Shown here piece by piece: positions 53,774 through 61,301 of a stretch of 64,000 bases of DNA. Positions within the stretch are counted from its first letter, which is position 1; each line of letters opens with the position of its first letter. Both the position numbers and the translations under genes were made by a program. The notes under the pieces are model-generated. The model was not told the origin of the DNA, did not search any database, and saw only the letters and a program-made list of their open reading frames with translations. The DNA comes from Shouchella shacheensis (GTDB lineage Bacteria > Bacillota > Bacilli > Bacillales > Bacillaceae_D), in assembly GCF_001484965.1 (NCBI RefSeq), contig NZ_LLYY01000003.1, positions 62,001 to 126,000 of the forward strand, given 5' to 3'.

Positions 53774-53865
53774 TACAGCCCATCTTCCTTGAAGATGAGC
53801 TGTGATCGGAACAATTTCCCGGGAAATTTGTCAGTTTGCCCCGTTTTAATACTCGTAAGGGATTT

Positions 53866-54132
53866 TTATAAAAGGTTGATGTCAGAGATCCATTTCTCCA
53901 CATTTGTAGTCGAAAGTGGTTTTTCTATGCTTTGTGAGGTCGGTTGATCAAACGATTGGTAAATCGCTCCAACAGTTTCGCATAGGGCGGGGTCAAGCGA
54001 TGGATCGGCGGAAAGCACATTTGCTAGTTGTTTAATTTGCTCCATCTCCCTTAAGCTTAAATGTTGTTCGTTTACGTGATTTTGCAAGAGGTCCCGTAAA
54101 AGGCCTAATTTATGATCGATTGAGATGGGCAC
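53866..54132 (-). CDS. ytzH: YtzH-like protein
   Basis: An 88-residue, probably helical protein resembling B. subtilis YtzH. MPISIDHKLGLLRDLLQNH and the C-terminal VEKWISDINLL are the most similar parts. No function is known. It lies convergent to ytmP and divergent from trmB, as in B. subtilis. Confidence 0.75.
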   Translation of the reverse strand: MPISIDHKLGLLRDLLQNHVNEQHLSLREMEQIKQLANVLSADPSLDPALCETVGAIYQSFDQPTSQSIEKPLSTTNVEKWISDINLL

Positions 54133-54218
54133 GTTAGATTCCTCCTAAATAAGTCTTCTTGAATAATCTTAGCGTCTGTAGAAAAACAATGAATTATACA
54201 ATGGAAAGAGGAGTCATT

Positions 54219-54872
54219 ATGCGTTTGAGACATAAGCCGTGGGCAAGGGAAGAAATTCAGAAGCGACCTCATATCGTTGTTCAAGAGCCCGGAGAAAACC
54301 GCGGCAAGTGGAAGGGGATATTTGGTGACGGGCGACCGTTACATGTCGAAGTTGGCACTGGGAAGGGACAGTTTTTAACAGAAATGGCAAAGTTGCATCC
54401 TGCGACCTCTTTTATAGGCGTTGAGCGGTATGAAAGCGTACTCTTGACCGCGATGGAGCGAGTCGAGCAGGAAGATCTAGAAAACGTAAAGCTTTTGAGC
54501 GAAGATGTAGCCAATCTGAGAGACTTTTTTGCTCCTAGAGAGGTTGACCGTTTCTACATTAATTTCACAGACCCGTGGCCAAAGAAACGACATGAAAAAC
54601 GTCGTCTGACCCATGAAGGATTTTTGAAGCTCTATGAAGAAGTCCTCACTCCGGGCGGGGACATTCATGTTAAAACCGACAATCAGACGCTTTTTGAGTA
54701 TTCGCTGCATAGTTTTTCGAAGTACGGACTTATCCTAAACAATGTAAGTTTAGATCTTCACAACAGCGAGATGGAAGGCAATGTGTTGACCGAGTATGAG
54801 GAGCGCTTTGTCGCTAAGGGCCTGCCAATTTACCGACTGGAAGCTGTTCTTCGTTCCTCTTCCAACGCGTAG
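54219..54872 (+). CDS. trmB: tRNA (guanine-N7-)-methyltransferase
   Basis: TrmB (YtmQ), 217 residues, forms m7G46 in tRNA. The SAM site [16 protein letters not shown] (about 42-57), GVERYESVL and the catalytic/tRNA motif [16 protein letters not shown] (about 116-131) are intact. ATG 54219 follows AAAGAGGAG; an upstream frame extension to 54159 has no site. A strong hairpin follows. Confidence 0.95.
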   Translation: MRLRHKPWAREEIQKRPHIVVQEPGENRGKWKGIFGDGRPLHVEVGTGKGQFLTEMAKLHPATSFIGVERYESVLLTAMERVEQEDLENVKLLSEDVANLRDFFAPREVDRFYINFTDPWPKKRHEKRRLTHEGFLKLYEEVLTPGGDIHVKTDNQTLFEYSLHSFSKYGLILNNVSLDLHNSEMEGNVLTEYEERFVAKGLPIYRLEAVLRSSSNA

Positions 54873-54917
54873 GGAGAAGTGGCAAAACTTTAGCGGACGG
54901 TTTCTAAAAAGGGAATA

Positions 54918-54956
54918 ACACAAAGGGATGCTCATCGCATGAGCATCCCTTTGTGT
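54918..54956 (+). terminator. Hairpin terminator after trmB
   Basis: ACACAAAGGGATGCTCAT and ATGAGCATCCCTTTGTGT form a perfect 18-bp stem with a CGC loop. The T-run is part of the stem. The repeat remnant begins at its last bases. Confidence 0.8.
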
Positions 54957-54989
54957 CTAGCTTCTAGGCAATCCGCCTACGCTTTTCGG
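54954..54989 (+). repeat. Minimal repeat remnant after trmB
   Basis: TGTCTAGCTTCTAGGC is joined to AATCCGCCTACGCTTTTCGG; only the two ends of the element remain. Confidence 0.65.
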
Positions 54990-55053
54990 TTCAATGTCGC
55001 TTGGTGATCTCGAGGTATTCCAACAACGAGGCATGCACCGCTGGTTTTCGATG

Positions 55054-55356
55054 TTACATCTGCTCCAAACTGAGGAGTACTCCCGTTTTCGTATCAGCAA
55101 GAAATTCATATTGAACAACTCCATCATTTGTCGGGCTTGTCAGGCCTCCGCGGTAAGCGCTGTATTTGAGGCCGAAGCGTTCAATGGTTTCTGGCTTCAT
55201 GTGGATCCAAGACCCACTGACGTTGTGTTCTTCTTTGACGGCAATTTTTACTTTCTTCAACGCATTTTCAGGAGAAAGGGCATCGCTTTTGATTTTTTTG
55301 CTAACTAGAAAACCAACGACGACCCCAATCCCAAGTCCAAGAGAGACACGTTTCAT
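55054..55356 (-). CDS. ytzB: Small PepSY-like membrane-anchored protein, YtzB-like
   Basis: A 100-residue protein with an N-terminal membrane segment (SLGLGIGVVVGFLV) and an extracytoplasmic part resembling a PepSY domain (ENALKKVKIAV to SGSWIHMKPE, then QYEFLADTKTG). It corresponds to YtzB, found between trmB and ytoP in B. subtilis. Function is unknown; PepSY domains are often thought to inhibit peptidases. Confidence 0.7.
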   Translation of the reverse strand: MKRVSLGLGIGVVVGFLVSKKIKSDALSPENALKKVKIAVKEEHNVSGSWIHMKPETIERFGLKYSAYRGGLTSPTNDGVVQYEFLADTKTGVLLSLEQM

Positions 55357-55599
55357 TAATCAACATCCTTTCAATTTCCGTTCTTTTTTAGATGACTCAT
55401 GTTATGATTGTTTTCCATTATGGAGAGGCTGTGCAATTGAAAGTCATTTGCTATTAGTAGTATAGCGAAAGGTTTGAGAAATTTCCATGCTTAAGGACGA
55501 GTTTGGCTGGCTACGATCTTTTTTTTTCGGTAAGATAGGAGAGGAGTTAGAAACATCGAAGAATCAGAATTAGTGAAGGATTTTTTTGAGGAGGCCATT

Positions 55600-56676
55600 A
55601 TGAACGGGAAAACAAAGCAGCTATTTAAAACGTTAACCGAACTACCGGGTCCGCCGGGTTTTGAGCATGATGTTCGCACTTTTTTACGCAAAGAACTGTC
55701 CAAACATACCGAAGAGATTATCCAAGACAAGCTGGGAAGTACGTTTGGGGTGCTTCGGGGGGAAGGAGGTGGTCCTAAAGTAATGGTCGCTGGACATATG
55801 GATGAGGTTGGCTTCATGGTCACAACGATTAATGAAAAAGGACTCATTAGTTTTCAAACACTTGGTGGCTGGTGGTCTCAAGTACTCCTTGCTCAGAGAG
55901 TGGAGATTGTTACAGACAATGGACCAGTGATTGGCGTCATTGGTTCGACTCCTCCGCACTTGCTTGAAAAGTCGCAGAAGTCAAAGCCAATGCCACTTTC
56001 GAAAATGTACATTGACATTGGTGCCGATGATAAGGAGGACGCCGTCGCTCTCGGTATTAAGCCTGGTCAGTCAATTGTGCCCGTGTGCTCCTTCACACCA
56101 ATGGCGAATAATAAAAAAATTCTTGCCAAAGCGTGGGATAACCGCTATGGCGTTGGGCTTGCGATTGAGCTTTTAGAAGAGTTAAAAGAGGAAAATCTCT
56201 TAAATACGGTTTACTCGGGAGCAACTGTGCAGGAAGAGGTTGGCTTGCGCGGAGCTACAACCGCCGCACAGATGATTGAGCCTGATTTGAGTTATGTTCT
56301 TGATGCCAGTCCCGCTAATGATGCCACAGGCGGAAAAGAGGCCTTTGGCCACCTGGGTAAAGGGGCGCTTGTTCGCATTTTTGATCGAACCATGATTACG
56401 CACACAGGCATGCGTGACTTTGTGCTCGATACAGCCGAGTCGCACAACATTCCTTATCAATATTTCATGTCTCCAGGTGGAGGTACAGATGCTGGAAAAA
56501 TTCATATAGCTGGAGACGGAGTCCCTTCCGCAGTCATTGGCGTCTGTGCTCGTTACATCCATACATCTTCTTCCATTCTTCACGTGGATGATTACGATGC
56601 AGCGAAGGAACTACTAACGAAGCTTGTGAAAGCCTCTGACCAAACCATGTATGATTCGCTCGTCTCGTTTAAATGA
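55600..56676 (+). CDS. ytoP: M42-family glutamyl aminopeptidase-like metallopeptidase YtoP
   Basis: A 358-residue co-catalytic metallopeptidase. Metal ligands are in [10 protein letters not shown] (about 67), AWDNRYG (about 180), [10 protein letters not shown] (about 210-214) and YIHTSSS near the C-terminus. The PDZ-like insertion domain lies between about 75 and 165. M42 enzymes form dodecameric aminopeptidases; YtoP of B. subtilis is the counterpart. ATG 55600 follows TTGAGGAGG. It overlaps the next gene by four bases (ATGA). Confidence 0.88.
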   Translation: MNGKTKQLFKTLTELPGPPGFEHDVRTFLRKELSKHTEEIIQDKLGSTFGVLRGEGGGPKVMVAGHMDEVGFMVTTINEKGLISFQTLGGWWSQVLLAQRVEIVTDNGPVIGVIGSTPPHLLEKSQKSKPMPLSKMYIDIGADDKEDAVALGIKPGQSIVPVCSFTPMANNKKILAKAWDNRYGVGLAIELLEELKEENLLNTVYSGATVQEEVGLRGATTAAQMIEPDLSYVLDASPANDATGGKEAFGHLGKGALVRIFDRTMITHTGMRDFVLDTAESHNIPYQYFMSPGGGTDAGKIHIAGDGVPSAVIGVCARYIHTSSSILHVDDYDAAKELLTKLVKASDQTMYDSLVSFK

Positions 56677-57218
56677 GCTGTATGCAAAGGGATCGGATTC
56701 TTGCTGTCGGTACAAAAAACCGCGCTAAAGTTCATGCCGTTGCTGAGACATTGATTCGAGAGCCATTGATTGTAGTTTCGAGGGAAGCGCCATCCTCTGT
56801 TAGTGCTCAGCCTTTCTCCGACGAAGAAACAAAACAAGGGGCCGTTAACCGAGCTAAAGCGGTACTTGGGCTAGTTGAAGCGGAGGTCGGTTTAGGTCTC
56901 GAGGGCGGCGTATTTGAAGCGGAAGGCGACGGGTTGATGATTTGCAACTGGGGAGCACTGGCGACTGAAGAAGGACTGCTATTCACGGCTGCTGGACTGC
57001 GAATGCACTTGCCTGATGCCGCCGCGGTGGGTGTGAAACAAGGCAAGGAACTCGGAGAAGTCATGAAAGAGCTTGCGAAAGAAAGAGGGGACAACCATGC
57101 AACTGGGGCTGTCGGTTTTTTTACAAGCGAATGGCTGGACCGTAAGCAGGTCTTCGCACATATTGTACAATCGCTGTATGGACAGTATATGTTTGCGACC
57201 AAGCGATATCATCACTAA
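56673..57218 (+). CDS. DUF84 (inosine/xanthosine triphosphatase-like) protein
   Basis: A 181-residue protein of the DUF84/YjjX family, which hydrolyses non-canonical purine triphosphates such as ITP and [18 protein letters not shown] (about 11-25), [18 protein letters not shown] and the acidic [10 protein letters not shown] segment are typical. Its ATG overlaps the ytoP stop, so it is translated from the same message. A pair of repeats follows. Confidence 0.8.
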   Translation: MSCMQRDRILAVGTKNRAKVHAVAETLIREPLIVVSREAPSSVSAQPFSDEETKQGAVNRAKAVLGLVEAEVGLGLEGGVFEAEGDGLMICNWGALATEEGLLFTAAGLRMHLPDAAAVGVKQGKELGEVMKELAKERGDNHATGAVGFFTSEWLDRKQVFAHIVQSLYGQYMFATKRYHH

Positions 57219-57259
57219 AAGCAGAAAACCCGCCTCACGCTGTGATGTGCGGGTTTTCC

Positions 57260-57382
57260 GTGTCCAACTCCGGCAGGTAAAAGCTCGAGATTTTTCAGTC
57301 CTGCACCAAAATCCAACCCCGGGATTTCTAGCGCAGGCCTTCCAAAATTCTCGCTTTTGGGCAACCCGCCTACGCTTTTCGG
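57260..57382 (+). repeat. Intergenic repeat, first copy after the DUF84 gene
   Basis: Begins TGTCCAACTCCGGCAGG and ends CCCGCCTACGCTTTTCGG. It follows a GC-rich hairpin and T-tract (AACCCGC/GCGGGTT at about 57227-57254). Confidence 0.85.
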
Positions 57383-57384
57383 TT

Positions 57385-57504
57385 TGTCCAGCTCCGGCGG
57401 GTAAAAGCTCGAGATTTTTCAGTCCTGCACCGAAATCCAACCCCGGGATTTCTAGTGCAGGCCTTCCAAAATTCTTGCTTTTGGGCAACCCGCCTACGCT
57501 TTTC
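57385..57504 (+). repeat. Intergenic repeat, second copy after the DUF84 gene
   Basis: Nearly identical to the preceding copy at an offset of 125 bases. It ends four bases from the ytoQ stop codon. Confidence 0.85.
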
Positions 57505-57507
57505 TTT

Positions 57508-57957
57508 TCAGTCCTCTTCAAAGATATAAGATAGTGCCTGGATGGCTTGCTCAGGCGTTTCGACAACAATCTGCGCTTTGTTAGAAAGCTCCTTCAGCGC
57601 ATGATGAAGCTTTTCTGGGCGAATGAGAATTAGCGGTTTTCCAATGGTGACGGCATTTGCCGCATCTGTTGCGGTATTCCACTGCTTGTACTCTTCACCG
57701 AATAAAGCAATGACCACATCGGATTTCTTGAGCCAAATCTGTGTTCTAAAATTGTTGAAACTAGAAGCGGCTTCATCTTTTAAAACAGCGCTTTGTTGTT
57801 TCCCAAGAATTTCTTCGCCGATGTTATCTGAGCGCTCGTGATTCTCCATTGGTCCCTGAAATCGGACCGGTAAGTCCCGTTTATGGGCCTCATTTTTGAT
57901 TGTTGTTCGCCAGTCGGAGTGGATCTCTCCAGCTAAATAGACAAGCAATTCCATCGT
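57508..57957 (-). CDS. ytoQ: YtoQ family protein
   Basis: A 149-residue protein closely matching B. subtilis YtoQ. LLVYLAGEIHSDWR, GPMENHERSDNIGEEILG and ALFGEEYKQWNTA are characteristic and suggest a nucleoside 2-deoxyribosyltransferase-like fold. The activity is unknown. ATG 57957 follows AAGGAAGG; a longer frame to 57972 is less likely. Confidence 0.87.
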   Translation of the reverse strand, partial: TMELLVYLAGEIHSDWRTTIKNEAHKRDLPVRFQGPMENHERSDNIGEEILGKQQSAVLKDEAASSFNNFRTQIWLKKSDVVIALFGEEYKQWNTATDAANAVTIGKPLILIRPEKLHHALKELSNKAQIVVETPEQAIQALSYIFEED

Positions 57958-58081
57958 GATCCTTCCTTTCATTGTAACGAATTATGGCAATTATATAAAC
58001 ATCCCTACTAAATGTAAAGGTGTCTTGTCAGAAGAGTATACAATGAAGTATGATAAGGAAAAAGTATTGGAGAGGGAAAAC

Positions 58082-59092
58082 GTGAAATCATTCATGGCAC
58101 GAAAAGGCGTCAAACCTTCCTTTCATACGTACATTATTCAGGCGATGAGTCAAATGACGCTCGGTCTATTTTCAACCCTTATTATTGGCATTATTATACG
58201 TACTGTGGGGGAGCAAATAGAGGTTCAGGCAATCATTGACACTGGACAATTTGCAATGGATATGATGGGGGCGGCCATCGGCGCGGCTGTAGCCCTTGCA
58301 CTTTCCGCCCCAAGACTTGTGGTATTATCGACCATTGCCTGTGGAGCTTTTGGGGCGGTTCTTGGTGGTCCTGCCGGCAGCTTCATTGCCTCAATTGTAG
58401 CGGCGGAAGTGGGCAAGCTTATAGCAGGAGAAACGAAAATCGACATTATCGTCACTCCGCTTCTGACCATATTTTCTGGTTTTGCTGTGGCTGCAAGTGT
58501 CGGCCCACTGATTGGCTATGGCATGCAGCAGTTAGGGGCAACGATCATGTGGGCGTCTGCGCAGCAGCCGCTGTTGATGAGTGTCGTTGTAGCGATTCTT
58601 ATGGGACTGGCACTTACAGCCCCGATATCCAGCGCTGCGCTTGGGATTATGTTAGGGTTGGACGGAGCTGTCGCTGGGGCGGCAGCGATTGGCTGTGCCG
58701 GGCAAATGGTTGGCTTCGCTGTTTCTAGCTTTCGTGAAAATCGCTGGTCGGGGGTTGTTGCGCTTGGCATTGGTACATCGATGTTACAAGTGGCTAATAT
58801 CGCCAGAAAGCCCACGATTCTTATTCCACCGACGCTTGCGGGAGCGGTGGCGGCCCCAGTGGGAACAATGGCGTTTAATTTGGTCTCCAACGCTGCTGGC
58901 TCTGGCATGGGGACAAGCGGCATGGTTGGCCCGATTATGACGTTTTCGGAGATGGGGTTTTCAACAGAGGTGGTTCTTGCTGCCCTCGTTGCCTATATTC
59001 TCCTCCCTGCGGTCGTAAGTCTAGCTGCTTCAGAGTGGATGCGAAAGGCAGGATATATTAAACTAAATGATATGAAAATAGAAGCTGCATAA
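58082..59092 (+). CDS. PTS-EIIC-like membrane protein (DUF/PTS_EIIC type)
   Basis: A membrane protein of about 336 residues with roughly nine helices, rich in Ala and Gly. Its sequence (QAMSQMTLGLFSTLIIGIII, then ALTAPISSAALGIMLGLDG) fits the PTS_EIIC-like family of uncharacterised transporters. No IIA or IIB domain or gene is adjacent. GTG 58082, five bases after GGAGAGGG, is the likely start; ATG 58043 is possible and would add 13 residues. It lies 12 bases before the ytpP start. Confidence 0.75.
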   Translation: MKSFMARKGVKPSFHTYIIQAMSQMTLGLFSTLIIGIIIRTVGEQIEVQAIIDTGQFAMDMMGAAIGAAVALALSAPRLVVLSTIACGAFGAVLGGPAGSFIASIVAAEVGKLIAGETKIDIIVTPLLTIFSGFAVAASVGPLIGYGMQQLGATIMWASAQQPLLMSVVVAILMGLALTAPISSAALGIMLGLDGAVAGAAAIGCAGQMVGFAVSSFRENRWSGVVALGIGTSMLQVANIARKPTILIPPTLAGAVAAPVGTMAFNLVSNAAGSGMGTSGMVGPIMTFSEMGFSTEVVLAALVAYILLPAVVSLAASEWMRKAGYIKLNDMKIEAA

Positions 59093-59104
59093 AGGAGATT
59101 GAAT

Positions 59105-59431
59105 ATGGAACACGTACAAAGTGTCGAGCAATTTGAGGAAATAAAACAGACAGAGACGGCGGTCTTCTTGTTTTCCGCTGATTGGTGCCCGGATTGCCGG
59201 GTAATTGAGCCGTTTCTTCCGCGACTAGAAGTGGATTTTCCAACGTTTACGTTTTATTACGTTGACCGTGACAAGCTGATGGATGTTTGTGTAGAGAACG
59301 ATATTTTCGGCATCCCGAGCTTTCTTGTTTATTCAGGAGGGAAAGAAATCGATCGCTTTGTCTCCAAGGAGCGAAAGTCAGAAGAAGAGATCGAGTCTTT
59401 TCTAACGAGGGCTGAAGCAAAAATAGACTAA
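59105..59431 (+). CDS. ytpP: Thioredoxin-like protein YtpP
   Basis: A 108-residue thioredoxin-fold protein. The active site reads WCPDC (residues 27-31), and the cis-proline loop is GIPSFLVYS. It corresponds to YtpP of B. subtilis. It probably acts as a thiol-disulfide reductant in the cytoplasm; some relatives act with bacillithiol. ATG 59105 follows AAAGGAG. No signal peptide is visible. Confidence 0.9.
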   Translation: MEHVQSVEQFEEIKQTETAVFLFSADWCPDCRVIEPFLPRLEVDFPTFTFYYVDRDKLMDVCVENDIFGIPSFLVYSGGKEIDRFVSKERKSEEEIESFLTRAEAKID

Positions 59432-59483
59432 AAGTCAGGAGCTGGTTGATGATCACGCATGTGAAATCAAGCAGCTCTTTTTA

Positions 59484-59605
59484 GTCTAGCTGCGGAGGGT
59501 AGGAGCTTCGAGATTTTTCGCCCTGACAACAAAATCCGAGATCGGGATTTTTTGTGTCAGGTCTCCAAAATTCTCGCCCCTGACCAACCCGCCTCCGCTT
59601 TTCGA
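59484..59605 (+). repeat. 125-bp intergenic repeat after ytpP
   Basis: Begins GTCTAGCTGCGGAGGG next to the TTTTTA tract of a hairpin after ytpP (AGCTGGTTGAT...CAAGCAGCT, about 59439-59478). It ends ACCCGCCTCCGCTTTTCG. Confidence 0.82.
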
Positions 59606-59660
59606 TGTCTAGCTGCGGCGCCCACTCGCTCGAGGTTTCTTCAGACCGGCGCTTTCGGTA
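59606..59660 (+). repeat. Truncated second-subfamily repeat before ytpQ
   Basis: TGTCTAGCTGCGGCGCCC and ACTCGCTCGAGGTTTC match the element at 48756. The 3' part is reduced to GGCGCTTTCGG. It directly follows the full main-family copy. Confidence 0.7.
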
Positions 59661-59724
59661 GTAATTCTTTGGTTCAGATAAGAATCATGGTAGAATGTAA
59701 GGGATGATAAAGGAGGCAATTTTT

Positions 59725-60531
59725 GTGGAGCTTCAAGCATTTCGAAAAAAAATAGAGAAAAAGCTAGAACGAGATGGTTGGACCATTCGTTATGACTATA
59801 AAGAAGGCACGTTACGCATTGAAGATGAAGCTATAAATAAAGGGGTCACGCTGGCGCTTAAGCCTCTATTAGCCAAATGGGAGCGCAAAGAATATGCGGC
59901 TGTGGAGGAGGCTATTCGTCATGTGGAAATTGGCCTAGCATCAATGGCGAAATCCGTTACACTTTCTGGCAACGAGAAGCGGATCTTTCCGGTTATTCGT
60001 GCGGCGTCTTTCCCAGCGGAAACGAAGGATGGAAAACAGCTTGTGTTTGATGAGCACACGGCCGAGACGCGCATTTATTACGCGGTGGATTTAGGGGAGA
60101 CGTACACCTTGATTGATCAGAACCTAGTAGAAGAGAGTGGGATGACCGTCTCACGCTTGAAAGAGATGGCTCAGTTCAATGTACGTTCCCTTCCTCAGCC
60201 AATCAAGCAGGACAAAGTAGCCGGGAATGACTTTTACTTCCTGTCCGCAAAGGATGGATACGATGCAAGCCGAATTCTTGATCAATCGTTGCTTGAAAAA
60301 ATGGCGGCAAAGGTGAACGGAGAGCTTGCGGTTGCCATTCCTCACCAGGACGCCCTCATCTTTGCAGATTTAAAAAACGACACGGGATACGATGTGCTCG
60401 CTCAAATGGCTTTGCAGTTCTTTGGTCAGGGACGGGTTCCGGTGACGGCGCTCCCTTTCATGGTCGAGGAGGGCGCGCTTGAGCCCGTCTTTATTCTGGC
60501 ACAAAAGAAACCAAAAGGCCCATCTCAGTAG
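59725..60531 (+). CDS. ytpQ: DUF1444 protein YtpQ
   Basis: A 268-residue cytoplasmic protein of the DUF1444 family, found next to ytpP and ytpR in bacilli. The segment FPVIRAASFPAETKDGKQLVFDEHTAETRIYYA is the most conserved. No catalytic motif is known. GTG 59725 follows AAAGGAGG; the frame extends to 59704 but the ribosome site lies within that extension. Confidence 0.87.
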   Translation: MELQAFRKKIEKKLERDGWTIRYDYKEGTLRIEDEAINKGVTLALKPLLAKWERKEYAAVEEAIRHVEIGLASMAKSVTLSGNEKRIFPVIRAASFPAETKDGKQLVFDEHTAETRIYYAVDLGETYTLIDQNLVEESGMTVSRLKEMAQFNVRSLPQPIKQDKVAGNDFYFLSAKDGYDASRILDQSLLEKMAAKVNGELAVAIPHQDALIFADLKNDTGYDVLAQMALQFFGQGRVPVTALPFMVEEGALEPVFILAQKKPKGPSQ

Positions 60532-60586
60532 CGGAGGGCATATGCTATACTAGGAAAAGTCTACTCAAACGAAGGAGACGTATGGA

Positions 60587-61192
60587 ATGAATGCTTTCTA
60601 TAATCTAAAAGGCGTTGGGGATACGCTTTTGCTGACATTTGAACAAATTGAACGTGAAGAGCAAGTCGTCGAACAATCAGGCGATGTGGCGATCATTCGT
60701 GATAAAAAAGACGGAGAAACGGTAGGTGTTAACATTTTTAATGCCTCGACGTACGGTGAAATTAATAGAGACGGTCCCTGCGATGTAAACGCAGCGCTAA
60801 AGACGCTCATTGTAAAGGCATTCTCAGAGAATCAAGTGGAGCTTGACGTTGAGTTAAGCGGGAACCAACATTTTGTGATCGGTGAAGTTCTCTCCAAGGA
60901 GAAGCATCCGAATGCGGACAAGCTCTCCCTTTGTCGTGTTGATGTAGGCGATGAGACGTTGCAAATTGTATGCGGTGCGCCGAATGTTGAAGCGAAGCAA
61001 AAGGTGGTTATTGCCCGCATTGGAGCTGTGATGCCCAGTGGACTCGTCATCAAAGAGTCCGTTCTGCGCGGTGTCGAATCCAATGGGATGATCTGTTCAG
61101 CAAAAGAATTAGGTCTTAAGGATGCATCAGAGGAAAAAAGTATTCTCGTATTAGAAGACGACGCAGAGGTCGGTCAGTCGTTTAAGGAGTAG
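60587..61192 (+). CDS. ytpR: tRNA-binding-domain protein YtpR
   Basis: A 201-residue protein with an N-terminal DUF4479 domain and a C-terminal OB-fold tRNA-binding domain (about 95-195). The latter shows [23 protein letters not shown] and [25 protein letters not shown]-type sequence, as in the N-terminus of PheRS beta. The role is unknown, possibly tRNA binding or trans-editing. AAGGAGA precedes the ATG, and TATACT at about 60545-60550 may be its -10 box. Confidence 0.88.
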   Translation: MNAFYNLKGVGDTLLLTFEQIEREEQVVEQSGDVAIIRDKKDGETVGVNIFNASTYGEINRDGPCDVNAALKTLIVKAFSENQVELDVELSGNQHFVIGEVLSKEKHPNADKLSLCRVDVGDETLQIVCGAPNVEAKQKVVIARIGAVMPSGLVIKESVLRGVESNGMICSAKELGLKDASEEKSILVLEDDAEVGQSFKE

Positions 61193-61222
61193 AGAATTAG
61201 CAGCTTTTGAAATTTCCTTTGT

Positions 61223-61258
61223 GGTTGGCTCATGGACGGCATGAAGCCAGCCTTTTTC
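61223..61258 (+). terminator. Terminator after ytpR
   Basis: GGTTGGCTcCATG-type left arm pairs with CATGaAGCCAGCC around GACGG, then TTTTTC. Confidence 0.75.
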
Positions 61259-61301
61259 TCTCTTTAAACTAAAACTATGCAAGAAAAGTGGGTGATAAAA
61301 G

